Origin: JBBQWR01 sp038210495
GTDB taxonomy: Bacteria; Planctomycetota; Planctomycetia; Pirellulales; DATAWG01
Direction of reading: 5' to 3'
Length of the DNA: 64,000 bases
Assembly (NCBI GenBank): GCA_038210495.1
Contig: JBBQWR010000002.1
Span: 1-64,000 of the forward strand
In this document: positions 1 through 9,302 of the stretch, in pieces
Numbering within the stretch: position 1 is the stretch's first letter
How the letters are laid out: each line of letters begins with the position of its first letter
Position numbers and translations under genes: made by a program
The notes under the pieces: generated by a model
The model's input: the letters and a program-made list of their open reading frames with translations, nothing else
Database searches by the model: none
Told to the model about the DNA's origin: nothing

Positions 1-346
1 CGAAGGGATGTGTTGGGGAGCCGTCGGTCCGGGATGCCCCCGGAGAAAAGAACGCCGGCCAGCGAACCCGAATGCCAAGATCGCCTGTCAGACCATCGCG
101 CCGCTTAGTCCTAAACGACAACGAATATCATCGACCTCCAAACAGTTCCAACGCGACCACCGGCATTGTGATCGCCGCTTCGCGAAAAAACGGAAACAAA
201 TCCCGCCTCGCTAAAAATCCGCGCCCAACCTGTTGACAACCCAGACTCTTTCAGGGACGGCTACTCACATGACGCCGCTACCGCGGCTTTGCACATCACG
301 CGGCGCTGCCAATGCAGCTGTGAAGGGTTGCCCCGATCTGCCGCCC
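1..346. other. left-edge stretch without a recognisable gene
   Basis: No frame here gives a protein I recognise. A 68-codon open frame on the plus strand near the start is arginine/proline-rich, looks non-coding and has no clear ribosome binding site. The last 100 bases lie downstream of the minus-strand YTV-repeat gene. Confidence 0.4.
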
Positions 347-1558
347 TCACCAACCATGAATATAACGCGACTGCCCATCGCTTGATTGGATGCTCTCCAC
401 CGCCGGCGCCGCATCGAGCGGAATCTTCATCATCACGGTTCGCGGCACGCGGTAGGTGTAGGTGATCGGCACTCGCTTCTCCACGCATGTCGCCACTTGC
501 ACGGTCTGTTGCACGGCCACCATCCGGCAGGTTTGCACCGGAATTTGCTCGACCTTCTCTTCGGTGATCGTCTTGTAGCTCACGACCGGGACTCTGCGCA
601 CCATCTCCTGCGGAACCATTTTGCAAACTTGAATCGGGACCTTGCGATCGATGTGTTCGACAACGTCGCGCGCGACCGTCACCGGGACTTGCCGCACCTG
701 CTGCTCCTCGACCATCCGGCAAACCTGTACTGGGACCTTCTGCACGACCTCTTGATCCACGTACCGGCAGACCTGCACCGGAACCTTTTCGGCGACGACT
801 CGCTGCACCATGCTCGTCTGCGGAATTTGCTGGGCGATGACATTGGGCTGCCAGACCTTGCAGACCTGCACGCGGTCCGGCAATTTCACGGGCGCCACGA
901 CCGACGTGGCCGGCTGAAAGACCGGGCAACCGGTCTGGGGATCGGTGACGCATCCGCCGGGATTGGTGAACACTTGATTGACCACGCCGCCCGGCTGAGT
1001 CGTCGAGCGATCGATGAACTGCCCTTGGTCGACGTATTGCGTGCGATAGGTCGTCACCGGCTGCAATACAGTTCGCATGACCTCTTGCTCGGCGGTCTCC
1101 ATCACCGGCCGCCGAACCATATACCGCTGCTCGCGCTCCTGAGTTTCCATCACCGGCTTGGCCACGACATACCGCTGCTCGGTCATCGCCGTTTCGCTCA
1201 CCGTGCGGACCCGATCGTAGCTGGCGTCTTGCATGAACGTTTCGGTGACGGGTCGCATCACGGTGTAATGCTCTTCGCGCTCGCTCGTCTCCTGCACTGG
1301 CCGAGCGACGGTGTATCGACGCTCGCGCATCTCGGTTTCATAGACCGGCCGATAGCTGGTCGTCTGCCGCGGCTGCCAGACCGTCTCGTGCTCGATCTTG
1401 TAAGCGGTCACTTGCCGCTCTTCCCACACGGTCTGGCAAGAAACGCGGTACGGCGCCGAACAACCGCAGTCGGCCTGGACCGGCGCCGCGACAGAACCAA
1501 CGAGACAGGTCGTAACGATTGCAATAGTCAGGGGGCGGAATAATACGAGAGAATTCAT
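347..1558 (-). CDS. exported YTV-repeat protein (planctomycete type)
   Basis: This is a 403-residue protein with a clear signal peptide (residues 1 to about 29, ending VAAPVQA), so it is exported. The rest is made of two kinds of short degenerate repeats. Residues about 45-170 repeat a unit of roughly 17 residues with the pattern Y-x-V-x-x-P-V-x-E-T, for example YTVARPVQET and YVVAKPVMET. Residues about 245-385 repeat a unit of roughly 18 residues built on VPVQVCRMV and VPIQVCKMV, each with a conserved cysteine. A glycine/threonine-rich linker with two cysteines joins the halves. The first repeat matches the YTV motif described in exported planctomycete proteins, whose role is unknown; a cell-wall or surface role is inference. 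The regular cysteines could form disulfides or cross-links. Confidence 0.8.
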   Translation of the reverse strand: MNSLVLFRPLTIAIVTTCLVGSVAAPVQADCGCSAPYRVSCQTVWEERQVTAYKIEHETVWQPRQTTSYRPVYETEMRERRYTVARPVQETSEREEHYTVMRPVTETFMQDASYDRVRTVSETAMTEQRYVVAKPVMETQEREQRYMVRRPVMETAEQEVMRTVLQPVTTYRTQYVDQGQFIDRSTTQPGGVVNQVFTNPGGCVTDPQTGCPVFQPATSVVAPVKLPDRVQVCKVWQPNVIAQQIPQTSMVQRVVAEKVPVQVCRYVDQEVVQKVPVQVCRMVEEQQVRQVPVTVARDVVEHIDRKVPIQVCKMVPQEMVRRVPVVSYKTITEEKVEQIPVQTCRMVAVQQTVQVATCVEKRVPITYTYRVPRTVMMKIPLDAAPAVESIQSSDGQSRYIHGW

Positions 1559-1744
1559 AAACGGACCGATTCGAATAGATTAGTGGCGACGTTTTTCAAC
1601 ACCACTAAGCTGCCCCCCAGAATGCCCTCGGGCAAATCAGAATCGGCGTCCGCGCGCAAAGTCGCCGCCGAACCCTTAGCAGGCGAACGAGTTACAGCTT
1701 GGAAAAATCTTTGAAGTTCCGACCGGATTTGGCCGAACGGCCTA

Positions 1745-1822
1745 CTAAGTCGGGAGTCGGGAGACGGGAGTGACGAAATCCTCGGCGACGAAGCCGCCAG
1801 GTTTTACTCCCGTCTCCCGACT
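1745..1822. repeat. inverted copies of a GTCGGGAG-type repeat
   Basis: A tract of CGGGAGTCGGGAGACGGGAG type at about 1750-1769 is mirrored by CTCCCGTCTCCCGACT at about 1807-1822, with about 40 bases between them. The same motif recurs at about 5718-5744 and inside the anti-sigma gene at about 55847-55888. Confidence 0.6.
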
Positions 1823-2868
1823 TTATTGCCACGCAGCTTATCCGCCACGCGCATGGCCGCGTCGCGAATCTCCAGCGGAAATTCGCTTCCCTTGAGCCGC
1901 TCGACGGACTTTTCGACCCGGCTCAAGTCAGGCATAGGACTGGCCTCGGCTTTGGCGTCCAGCAGCGCCTCGATTCCGCGCAGTCCGTTCAGCATCACAT
2001 ACAGCCGCTTATCCGCTTGCAGGTTCTCCGGATCGTTTTCGACGAACTGCTTTTCGTCGGGCGAGAGCATTTCCAAGAGCTTGCCCAGCCCGGCGGCGTC
2101 CCCTTGCCGGGCCAGTCCGGTCGCCGCGTTCATGGCGACGTCGGGCGCCGGATCGTCGAGCAAGTCCTTCAGCCGAGCCATGGCCTCGGGGCCGCCGAGT
2201 ATTCCTAGCACGCTCGCAGCGCGCAAGCGAAGCTCCGGCTTGGGGTCGCGCGAGGTTTTCAATAATGCTTCAAGCACCTCCGATTGGGCGAGAGGTCCGT
2301 TCTTCGTGGATTCGGGATGAGCGGCTCGCACGTTGAGAATCAACTTGCCGAGGCTCTCGATCGCCGCCTCGCGCACGGGCAAATCTTTTTCGTCGTTGTT
2401 CGTGGCGATTGCCTTGAGCAACATCGGCAGTCCCTCGGGCGTGTTAAACTCGCCCAGCGCTTTGCTAAGATAAAATCGGAGCTGGATCGACGATTCATCG
2501 AGCTTTCCGGCGGCCAGCCGTTCGTCGAGAATCGAGGCCAGTTGATTGGCCAGGTCGGCATTGTTTTTGAGCTCGCCCGCCCGATCGCTGCGGAGCATGT
2601 CGGCCAGATTGTACGCCTTCTGCCAAGAATCCTTCGAGTCGCGCCGCAGGCCGTCGACGTATTGCTTCGGGTCGGCGTCCATATGGGCAAGCCAATCGAC
2701 CAGCACCCACACCACGACGATAATGGCCACGATCAGTCCAGGCACAAGAAAAAGCTGCACCAAGAATCCGGCGCTAGGCGGCTCGACTGGCGGCAGGGAA
2801 TCGCGCGGCGCCGCAGTCGGGCGGTTAGGATCGGGAAGACTGGACTGCTTTGGATCGGCGTAAGCCAT
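1804..2868 (-). CDS. membrane-anchored HEAT-repeat protein
   Basis: This is a 354-residue protein. A proline-rich N-terminus (residues 1-34) is followed by one hydrophobic segment at about 36-60 (FLVQLFLVPGLIVAIIVVVW). The remaining 290 residues are helical and carry HEAT/PBS-lyase-like repeats, for example LRLRAASVLGILGGPEAMAR and VAMNAATGLARQGDAAGL. HEAT repeats are protein-binding scaffolds, so a role as a membrane-tethered adaptor is likely, but no partner can be named. By the positive-inside rule the side of the membrane on which the repeats lie is uncertain. The ATG at 2868 is the only good start. It is divergent from the lipoate-ligase-like gene and seems to be alone in its transcript. 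Confidence 0.65.
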   Translation of the reverse strand: MAYADPKQSSLPDPNRPTAAPRDSLPPVEPPSAGFLVQLFLVPGLIVAIIVVVWVLVDWLAHMDADPKQYVDGLRRDSKDSWQKAYNLADMLRSDRAGELKNNADLANQLASILDERLAAGKLDESSIQLRFYLSKALGEFNTPEGLPMLLKAIATNNDEKDLPVREAAIESLGKLILNVRAAHPESTKNGPLAQSEVLEALLKTSRDPKPELRLRAASVLGILGGPEAMARLKDLLDDPAPDVAMNAATGLARQGDAAGLGKLLEMLSPDEKQFVENDPENLQADKRLYVMLNGLRGIEALLDAKAEASPMPDLSRVEKSVERLKGSEFPLEIRDAAMRVADKLRGNKVGRRE

Positions 2869-3003
2869 GCGGCTGTGGCCTCGACGTTCAGCCGCGACCC
2901 CCGGAGAATGCGTGTGTGGATGCCTGGAGTCAGTTTATGTCGTTGCGTTTGGGCGTCAAGCGAGGCGAAGTGGGAAGACGGACGAAGACGGGAGACGTCG
3001 GGT

Positions 3004-3042
3004 GGCCGGGGCCGGAGGCGCTTCGCCGAAGCCCCGGAGTGT
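3004..3042. repeat. dispersed repeat, family C (GGCTTCGGCGA / GCCTCCAGCC)
   Basis: This is an intergenic repeat pairing a TTCGCCGAAGCC arm with a GGCCGGAGGC arm. Similar copies lie at 5622-5664, 6942-6982, 20367-20407, 27439-27479 and 59635-59673, with a degraded one near 18484-18520. Copies occur in both orientations and always between genes. Confidence 0.7.
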
Positions 3043-3080
3043 GCCGAATGACGAATGTCTAATGACGAACTGGGACCTGG

Positions 3081-3800
3081 ATGCAGCTACTTGACCTGAC
3101 GCTCGACACGCCGGCCGAGAACTTGGCGCTCGATGAGGCACTATTGCTGTCGGCGGAAGCGGCCGGCGAGCCGCAAGAAGTTCTCCGCCTGTGGGAATCT
3201 CGCGACACGTTTGTCGTCGTTGGCTCTTCTTCGCGAATCGCCGCGGAGGTCCGTCTCGATCGCTGCCGGGCCGCTGGCGTGCCCGTGCTGCGTCGTTCCA
3301 GCGGTGGCGCCGCGATCGTGACGGGTCCCGGCTGCCTGATGTATTCGGTCGTGCTGAGTTATGAGCATCGCCCCGAGCTCAAGGCCATCGACCGCGCCCA
3401 CCGCTTCGTGCTCGATTCGCTGATCACCGCCCTCCAGCCACTCACCCCCGACGTTTCCTGCCGGGGCACCAGCGACTTGACGTTGTACGACCGAAAATTC
3501 TCCGGCAACAGCCTCCGCTGCAAGCGCACGCATCTGCTTTACCATGGCACGCTGCTCTACAACTTCCCGCTCGATCGGCTCGAATCCTACTTGGCCACGC
3601 CCCCCCGGCAACCCGCGTATCGCGCCGCGCGGCCGCACACCGATTTCGTCTCTAATCTTCCGCTAACGGCCAACCAACTTCGCACAGCCATTTCAACAGC
3701 CTTCGCCGCGACTGCTCCCGCGGCCGCTTGGCCACATCGATTAACGGCCGAACTTGCCAGCGAGAAATTCAATTCCGCGGAATGGACCAATCGGTTGTAG
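3081..3800 (+). CDS. lipoate-protein ligase / octanoyltransferase family protein
   Basis: This 239-residue protein has the biotin/lipoate A/B ligase fold. It likely transfers lipoate or octanoate to a lysine of E2 or H-protein domains. The family signature is seen as VLRRSSGGAAIVTGPG (about residues 73-88), the counterpart of RRxSGGGAVxH. KFSGNSLRCKRTHLLYHGTL (about 137-156) follows, including the lysine expected to contact the acyl-adenylate. It lacks the accessory C-terminal domain of E. coli LplA, so it may be an LplA-like catalytic unit or a LipM/LipL-type transferase; the sequence alone does not decide. The usual histidine of the first motif is replaced (TGPG), which slightly lowers confidence in ligase activity. 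The start ATG follows GGGACCTGG. Confidence 0.75.
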   Translation: MQLLDLTLDTPAENLALDEALLLSAEAAGEPQEVLRLWESRDTFVVVGSSSRIAAEVRLDRCRAAGVPVLRRSSGGAAIVTGPGCLMYSVVLSYEHRPELKAIDRAHRFVLDSLITALQPLTPDVSCRGTSDLTLYDRKFSGNSLRCKRTHLLYHGTLLYNFPLDRLESYLATPPRQPAYRAARPHTDFVSNLPLTANQLRTAISTAFAATAPAAAWPHRLTAELASEKFNSAEWTNRL

Positions 3801-3872
3801 CGCTATGTGAAGCGGCGATCTGCAATTGGTGAGCTTTGAAATAAGTAGTGAGTCGCGCCGGGGACAGGGGGC

Positions 3873-5582
3873 TTACGCCCCCCGCTCGCCTTCTGCAGGG
3901 CAATTGGCGGCCGCATACATAGCTTCGATCGCATCGGCGAAGTGCTTTTGAATTACCGCTCGGCGGAGTTTGAGCGTCGGCGTTAGCTCGCCGAGTTCGA
4001 TCGTTAGTGGGCGGCCGAGTAGCGTGAACCGGCGGACTTGTTCTTGAGGCGAGACGTTTTTCAGGCAGGCGTCGAGTTGATCGCGATAAATCGCCAGGAC
4101 GCCCGGATGACTGAGTTCATCGGCTGCCGAGTCGATCGGAATACGGCGCTCGCTGATCCGTGCCCGGAGATTTTCGCGGTGCGGGACGAGCAAGGCGCTG
4201 AGATAACTTTTTCCCTCGCCGACGATCATGGCCTGCGAGATCAGCGGCGACTGGAGGAGAAGATTTTCCAAATAGACCGGGGCGATGTTCTTGCCGGCCG
4301 ACGTGACGATCAGCTCTTTTTTGCGGCCCGTGATTCGCAAGAATCCTTCTTCATCCAGATACCCCAGGTCGCCCGTCATCAGCCATTCCTCGCGGATCGC
4401 GTCGGCCGTGTCGTCCGGCCGGTTCCAATAGCCGAGCATCACATGCGGCCCGCGGGTGACGATTTCTCCTTCGTCGGTGATTCCCACTTCGACGCCGGGA
4501 ATTGGCCGGCCGACGGTTCCGAGTTTGAACGCCGACGGAGTCGAGGCTGTGATGACCGGCGACGATTCGGTGAGGCCGTAGCCTTGAATCAACTGGACGC
4601 CGCGTTGCCAAAAGAACTCGGCCGTTTCGTCGGCCAGTGCGGCGCCCCCCGAGTTGCACAGTCGCATGCGGCCACCAAGCATTTCGAGCAGCCGACCGGG
4701 TTTGTCCGCCTCGCCGCTGGAAACCAGCAATTGCCGCACTTTGTCGTAAAAATATGGCACGCCGTTCATCGTCGTCGGCCGTAGCGTTTGGCAATTGTCG
4801 ATGATTTTCTCGCGGCTCTCGGCCAGCGCCAGCTCGCAGCCCGCGGCGATCCAAACATAGAGGTCGCACGTGCGAGCAAAAATATGCGACAGCGGCAGCC
4901 AACTGAGCCGCAAATCGTCCGCCCCGTAGTCGAACGCCTTGAGCGTCGCCCGGGTGTTCGATACCAGATTAGCATGAGTGAGCATGACGCCTTTGGGTTC
5001 GCCGGTCGTGCCGGACGTATAGAGGATCGTGGCCAAATCGCCGGGCCGTATTTTTTCGGCCGTGTCCCATAATGGCTGCGGGTCAACCGGTTCGGTTTCC
5101 CAAATCGCCGGCAGGTCGGGCAGGACGCCGAGCGAGTGTCGAGTGACGCTCGGAGTCGGCGGATCGAACACGACCCAGCGGAGATCGCGCGGCAGATCGG
5201 CCTCATATCCCGCGAATTTCGCAGCCTGCTCGGCGGTCGAAACGAAGGCCAATCGAGCGCCGCAGTCGACGATTTGCTCGACGATCTGTGGGCCAGCGAG
5301 CGACGAATGAATCGCCACATGCACTCCGCCGACGACATGCACGGCCAAGTCGAGCAGAATCCATTCGTAGCGGTTCTCGCTGACTTGAACGACCCGATCG
5401 CTGGGGGCGACGTCGTGACGCGCGAGGATGGCCGCCATACGGAGCACGTCCTGCTCGATGGCTTTCCAAGTGAGCTTGCGGAACCCGCCGGCGCCATGGG
5501 GCACATGCAGCGCGGTGGCCGTCGAACTCGCGCGGACGCGATCGCGGAACAGGGAGATCAGAGTTTCGCCCGCGTCGTGCAT
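3873..5582 (-). CDS. long-chain acyl-CoA synthetase (AMP-forming)
   Basis: This 569-residue adenylate-forming enzyme should activate fatty acids with ATP and CoA in the cytoplasm. Visible signatures are the phosphate-binding loop ILYTSGTTGEPKGVMLTH (about residue 187), the adenylate motif GYGLTESSP (about 332), TGDLGYLDEEGF and the hinge/C-terminal motif ITGRKKELIVTSAGKNIAP (about 415-433). This last motif is typical of the FadD/FAA1-like (FAA1/LC-FACS) branch. It follows the FadB-like gene and the thiolase on the same strand, which suggests one fatty-acid-degradation transcription unit. The gap to the thiolase (about 160 bases) carries dispersed repeats, so co-transcription is not certain. 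Exact chain-length preference cannot be read from sequence. Confidence 0.88.
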   Translation of the reverse strand: MHDAGETLISLFRDRVRASSTATALHVPHGAGGFRKLTWKAIEQDVLRMAAILARHDVAPSDRVVQVSENRYEWILLDLAVHVVGGVHVAIHSSLAGPQIVEQIVDCGARLAFVSTAEQAAKFAGYEADLPRDLRWVVFDPPTPSVTRHSLGVLPDLPAIWETEPVDPQPLWDTAEKIRPGDLATILYTSGTTGEPKGVMLTHANLVSNTRATLKAFDYGADDLRLSWLPLSHIFARTCDLYVWIAAGCELALAESREKIIDNCQTLRPTTMNGVPYFYDKVRQLLVSSGEADKPGRLLEMLGGRMRLCNSGGAALADETAEFFWQRGVQLIQGYGLTESSPVITASTPSAFKLGTVGRPIPGVEVGITDEGEIVTRGPHVMLGYWNRPDDTADAIREEWLMTGDLGYLDEEGFLRITGRKKELIVTSAGKNIAPVYLENLLLQSPLISQAMIVGEGKSYLSALLVPHRENLRARISERRIPIDSAADELSHPGVLAIYRDQLDACLKNVSPQEQVRRFTLLGRPLTIELGELTPTLKLRRAVIQKHFADAIEAMYAAANCPAEGERGA

Positions 5583-5621
5583 GACTTGATTGTATTGCGG
5601 ATTAGATTGAGTCGAATGGCG

Positions 5622-5744
5622 GCACTCTCCCGGGCTTCGGCGGAGCGTCTCCAGCCCCGGGCACGCGCGCCTTCAGCCCTGGACACCCGACTGATTCCTC
5701 CGAAGCGATTCCTGTTCCTCACTCCCGTCTCCCGACTCCCGACT
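5622..5744. repeat. family C repeat plus GTCGGGAG-type tract
   Basis: A family C element (GGGCTTCGGCGGAGCG followed by CTCCAGCCCCGGG) lies at 5622-5664. It is followed at about 5718-5744 by CACTCCCGTCTCCCGACTCC, the same motif as at 1745-1822. Both sit in the gap between the thiolase and the acyl-CoA synthetase. Confidence 0.6.
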
Positions 5745-5745
5745 C

Positions 5746-6906
5746 TTAATCGACTCGTTCGAAAATCGTGGCGATACCTTGGCCCACGCCGATGCACATC
5801 GTCGCTAGCCCCAGCCGGACGCCGCGGTCGAGCATGTTGTGAATCAGCGTCGTGGCGATTCGGGCGCCGCTGGCGCCCAGCGGATGGCCGATCGCGATCG
5901 CGCCGCCGCGGACGTTGACCTTCACTTCGTCGATCTCGAGCATTTGTATGCACGCGATAGCCTGGGCCGCGAACGCTTCGTTGAGCTCGATAAGATCGAT
6001 GTCGCTCAGCTTTAGCCCGGCTCGCTGGAGCGCCTTGAGCGTCGCCGGGACCGGCCCCGTGCCCATCAACGCCGGCTCGACGCCAGCGACAGCGGTGGCG
6101 AGCACTCGCACGAGCGGCCTGAGCCCCAGTTCAGCAGCCCGCGCTTCCGACATGATTAATAGCGCCGCCGCTCCGTCGTTGAGCGGCGAGCTATTGCCGG
6201 CCGTTACCGTGCCGACCTCGGGCATAAACGCCGGCTTGAGCGCTGCCAGCGCTTCGGCCGTCGTATCGTCGCGGACGGTTTGATCGCGAGTCACCAGCAC
6301 GCGCTCGCCAGATTCATCTCGTCCCCAAATCGGCACGATCTCGCGGACGAACTCGCCCGCCGCATGAGCGGCCGACGCCCGGCGATGGCTTCGCAGGGCA
6401 AATGCATCTTGCACTTCACGGGAGATGCCCCGCGACTGGGCCAGAAATTCGGCCGTGACCCCCATCATCAATGCGGCTTTGCTCGTGCGGTGGAACAGCT
6501 TGGGATTCAGGTCGATTCCGGCGTCCATCGGAATGTGCTGCATGTGCTCAAGTCCGCCGACAATTTGGACATCTTCGGCGCCTGCCACGATCGCGTGCGA
6601 CGCCTGGTTGAGCGCCTGCAGGCTCGAACCGCACAGCCGATTGACTGTCGTGCCGCCGGACTGCATCGACAGACCGGCCATGAGCCCGACAGTCCGGGCG
6701 ACGTTCATGCCCTGTTCGCCCTGCTGTTGCGTGTTGCCCAGGAGGACGTCTTCGATGGCGCTTGGGGGCACGCCCGAGCGGCGGACGAGTGCCTCGACAA
6801 CGGCGACGGCCAAGTCGTCGGATCGCACGTCGCGGAAGACCCCTTTTTCTTTGTGGGCCCGCCCGATCGGCGTTCGCAGGCAATCGATGATGACGGCGCG
6901 GTTCAT
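5746..6906 (-). CDS. fadA: acetyl-CoA C-acyltransferase (thiolase)
   Basis: This 386-residue thiolase should carry out the last step of beta-oxidation, cleaving 3-ketoacyl-CoA with CoA. The nucleophilic cysteine lies in NRLCGSSLQAL (about residue 88), the histidine in GGAIAIGHPLGASGAR (about 340), and the second catalytic cysteine in MCIGVGQGIA (about 370). All are intact, and length is normal. The N-terminus (MNRAVIIDCLRTPIGRAHKE) is canonical. It sits just downstream of the FadB-like multifunctional protein, the usual fadBA pairing, separated by about 120 bases holding a family C repeat. A biosynthetic acetyl-CoA acetyltransferase role is possible, but the neighbours favour beta-oxidation. 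Confidence 0.9.
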   Translation of the reverse strand: MNRAVIIDCLRTPIGRAHKEKGVFRDVRSDDLAVAVVEALVRRSGVPPSAIEDVLLGNTQQQGEQGMNVARTVGLMAGLSMQSGGTTVNRLCGSSLQALNQASHAIVAGAEDVQIVGGLEHMQHIPMDAGIDLNPKLFHRTSKAALMMGVTAEFLAQSRGISREVQDAFALRSHRRASAAHAAGEFVREIVPIWGRDESGERVLVTRDQTVRDDTTAEALAALKPAFMPEVGTVTAGNSSPLNDGAAALLIMSEARAAELGLRPLVRVLATAVAGVEPALMGTGPVPATLKALQRAGLKLSDIDLIELNEAFAAQAIACIQMLEIDEVKVNVRGGAIAIGHPLGASGARIATTLIHNMLDRGVRLGLATMCIGVGQGIATIFERVD

Positions 6907-6941
6907 GGATTATTCGCAAATGAGTTTAAGATTTCAGGCGC

Positions 6942-6982
6942 GCCACCGAGGCTTCGGCGAAGCGCCTCCAGCCTCGGCCACC
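6942..6982. repeat. dispersed repeat, family C
   Basis: An intergenic copy with GAGGCTTCGGCGAAGCGCC followed by TCCAGCCTCGGCCAC, between the fadB-like gene and the thiolase gene. Confidence 0.65.
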
Positions 6983-7023
6983 CGGCATGCTCCGTCGCCA
7001 ACCCCACAACTGCCATCTCCCGC

Positions 7024-9189
7024 CTAATAAAATCGCCGCCCCGACTTGGCCATTTCCACCAACAGCGGCGTGGGTTCCATTCGCTTGCCCAGCGGCCGGA
7101 ACTTTTCGAGCAACTTTAAGATATTCTCGAACCCCATTGTATCGGCCCAGAAAAGGATGCCGCCGCGGAATGCGGGAAAACCGATCCCGTAAATGATTCC
7201 CAGATCGATGTCCCGCGGATCGCGAACGATCTGCTCCTCTAGCAGTCGCGTCGCTTCGGTCAGCATCGGCAGGACCAGCCGCATGCCAATGTCGCCCGCA
7301 GACAACTTTTGTTTTTGCTCGCGAATGTAAGGGCTGAGAATTTGAAGCAGCTTCGGATCGAATTCGCCCCGTTCTTTGTTCTTGGCATAGGAGAAAAACC
7401 CGGCGCCTGTCTTCTGGCCCAGCCGGCCGGCGCGATTGAGGGCGCCCACGATCGGCGACAGCGGCACCCGATCGGGAAACGCCTCGTACATCACGCGGCC
7501 GGCATGAAAGGCCGTATCGAGCCCGACCAGGTCGTAGACGGCCAGCGGCCCCAGCGGCATCCCGAATTGTTTCCCCGCCCGATCGATGTCCCGCGGATCG
7601 ACTCCTTCGACCAGTAGTTCTACCGCCTCGGCCAGATAAAACAGCAAGAGTCGGTTGACCAAGAAACCGGGCCCGTCTTTGACGACGATCGGCGATTTGC
7701 CCAGGCTCTTGGCGTGGGCCACCGCGGTGGCCACCGTCTGATCGCTCGTGGCGGCGCCGCGGATGACTTCGACCAGCGGCATCGTTCGCACGGGATTGAA
7801 AAAGTGAATCCCGCAGAATCGCTCGGGATGCGACATCCCCTGAGCCATCTGGGTGATCGGAATCGTGGAGGTGTTCGAGGCCAAGATCGCATCGGCCGGC
7901 AGGCGGTGTTCGAGTCGAGCGAAGATGGTTTTCTTTACGCCCGGGTCCTCGACCACGGCCTCGAGCACCAGGTCGCTGCCAATCGTGTCGGCCTCGGTCG
8001 CCGTGGAGTGCAAGAGGGACGCGAAGTGGACGGCCCGCCGCGAATCGGGGCCCTTGAGATGCTTGTCGTATGACGCTTCGCCGAGAATCAATTCGACGGC
8101 TGCCTTGAGAGCGCCCGGCGCCGCGTCGGTGATTGTCACCTTGTTGTCGCGGCGGAGGTTGGTGGCGGCGATGCCTCGGCCCATGATGCCCGCGCCGATG
8201 ATGGCGACGGATTTGATCGGCCGCGGCGCGACGTCGGCGCCGACCACGCCGGTGTCCTTCTTATTGCGGTCGCTGAGAAAGAAGACATTGATCAGGGCGC
8301 GATTGACGGGAGACCCAAAAAGCTCGGCCATCCCTTCGGCTTCTCGCTCGCAGGCGGCGTCGATGTCGAGGCTCGCCGCCTCGAGCATGAGCTCAAGCGC
8401 CGCAACGGGCGCCGGATAGTGCCCCTTGGTCTGCTGCTGGATGTACGCGGAGGCCGTGGCGCCGAGAAACGCGAGTTCCGTTTCGGTCATCGCCACGGGC
8501 TGGCGCAGCCGGCCGCGCTCCTCACGATATTTACCGGATTGCTGCTCGGATCGAATCAGCCGAATCGCCGCGGCTTGCAACTGTGCCGGTTCAATCACAT
8601 CGGTCGCTAAGCCCATCGATTGAGCGGCCTTCGCGCCGATCGTTTCACCGCCCGCGACCAGTTCGATCGCATTGCTCAGGCCGACGATTCGCGAGGCTCG
8701 CGCCGTGCCTCCCCAGCCCGGATACAGCCCCAGCTTGATCTCCGGAAAGCCGAACTGGGTCTTCGGCTCGTCGGTCATGACGCGATGATCGCACCAGATG
8801 GCCAGTTCGGCGCCGCCGCCCAGGCATACGCCATCGATCGCCGCGACGGTAACGAGTGGGAGTGTCGAGAGTCGCTCGAACAATCGCCGGCCACGTTGGC
8901 ACATCCGCGCGATCTCGCTCTTCGGAGCATCGAGCGAAACGGCGAACTCGCGCAGATCGGCGCCGGCGATGAACGAGCCCGGTTTGCCGGAGCGAATGAC
9001 CAGCCCCTTAACATCGGGCCGTTTCTCCAGCTCATCCAAACAGCAGCCCAACTGATCGAGCACGCCGCTCGAAAGCACATTGGCGCCCTTCTTTGGATCG
9101 TCGAACGTCAGCAGCGCAACGTCGGCTTCGGGAAAGGACAGTTGTGGAGTCGCCGAAGGCGGTGTCGAAGATGTCGATGCCGTGGACAT
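7024..9189 (-). CDS. fadB: FadB-like enoyl-CoA hydratase / 3-hydroxyacyl-CoA dehydrogenase
   Basis: This 721-residue multifunctional protein catalyses hydration and NAD-dependent oxidation in beta-oxidation. The N-terminal crotonase domain (about residues 20-290) shows GVCLGGGAELAIWCDHRV and FGFPEIKLGLYPGWGG, each with the expected catalytic glutamate. The dehydrogenase NAD-binding domain starts at VAIIGAGIMGRGIA (about residue 330), has the catalytic-histidine segment GIHFFNPVRTMPLVEV (about 460), and is followed by the C-terminal 3HCDH domains. Length and order match FadB/FadJ. It is the first gene of the minus-strand series with thiolase and acyl-CoA synthetase. No acyl-CoA dehydrogenase is present in the window. 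Confidence 0.92.
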   Translation of the reverse strand: MSTASTSSTPPSATPQLSFPEADVALLTFDDPKKGANVLSSGVLDQLGCCLDELEKRPDVKGLVIRSGKPGSFIAGADLREFAVSLDAPKSEIARMCQRGRRLFERLSTLPLVTVAAIDGVCLGGGAELAIWCDHRVMTDEPKTQFGFPEIKLGLYPGWGGTARASRIVGLSNAIELVAGGETIGAKAAQSMGLATDVIEPAQLQAAAIRLIRSEQQSGKYREERGRLRQPVAMTETELAFLGATASAYIQQQTKGHYPAPVAALELMLEAASLDIDAACEREAEGMAELFGSPVNRALINVFFLSDRNKKDTGVVGADVAPRPIKSVAIIGAGIMGRGIAATNLRRDNKVTITDAAPGALKAAVELILGEASYDKHLKGPDSRRAVHFASLLHSTATEADTIGSDLVLEAVVEDPGVKKTIFARLEHRLPADAILASNTSTIPITQMAQGMSHPERFCGIHFFNPVRTMPLVEVIRGAATSDQTVATAVAHAKSLGKSPIVVKDGPGFLVNRLLLFYLAEAVELLVEGVDPRDIDRAGKQFGMPLGPLAVYDLVGLDTAFHAGRVMYEAFPDRVPLSPIVGALNRAGRLGQKTGAGFFSYAKNKERGEFDPKLLQILSPYIREQKQKLSAGDIGMRLVLPMLTEATRLLEEQIVRDPRDIDLGIIYGIGFPAFRGGILFWADTMGFENILKLLEKFRPLGKRMEPTPLLVEMAKSGRRFY

Positions 9190-9302
9190 GATGAAAGCCG
9201 TATATTTCTCAAGACCAGGGAAATCCCAAGCACAGCATAAAGCTCTGTCCGCGGACGGTAAACCCGGAGCATTCTATGCCAGCCAATATCCACGACGATA
9301 CT

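Noticed and set aside
8..214. 68-codon plus-strand frame at the left edge
   Set aside because: No ribosome binding site, no domain, composition like non-coding sequence.
386..1543. Long plus-strand open frame opposite the YTV gene
   Set aside because: It is the mirror of a repetitive gene; the protein is rich in His/Arg/Asp with no domain, and the minus-strand frame has a signal peptide and known repeats.
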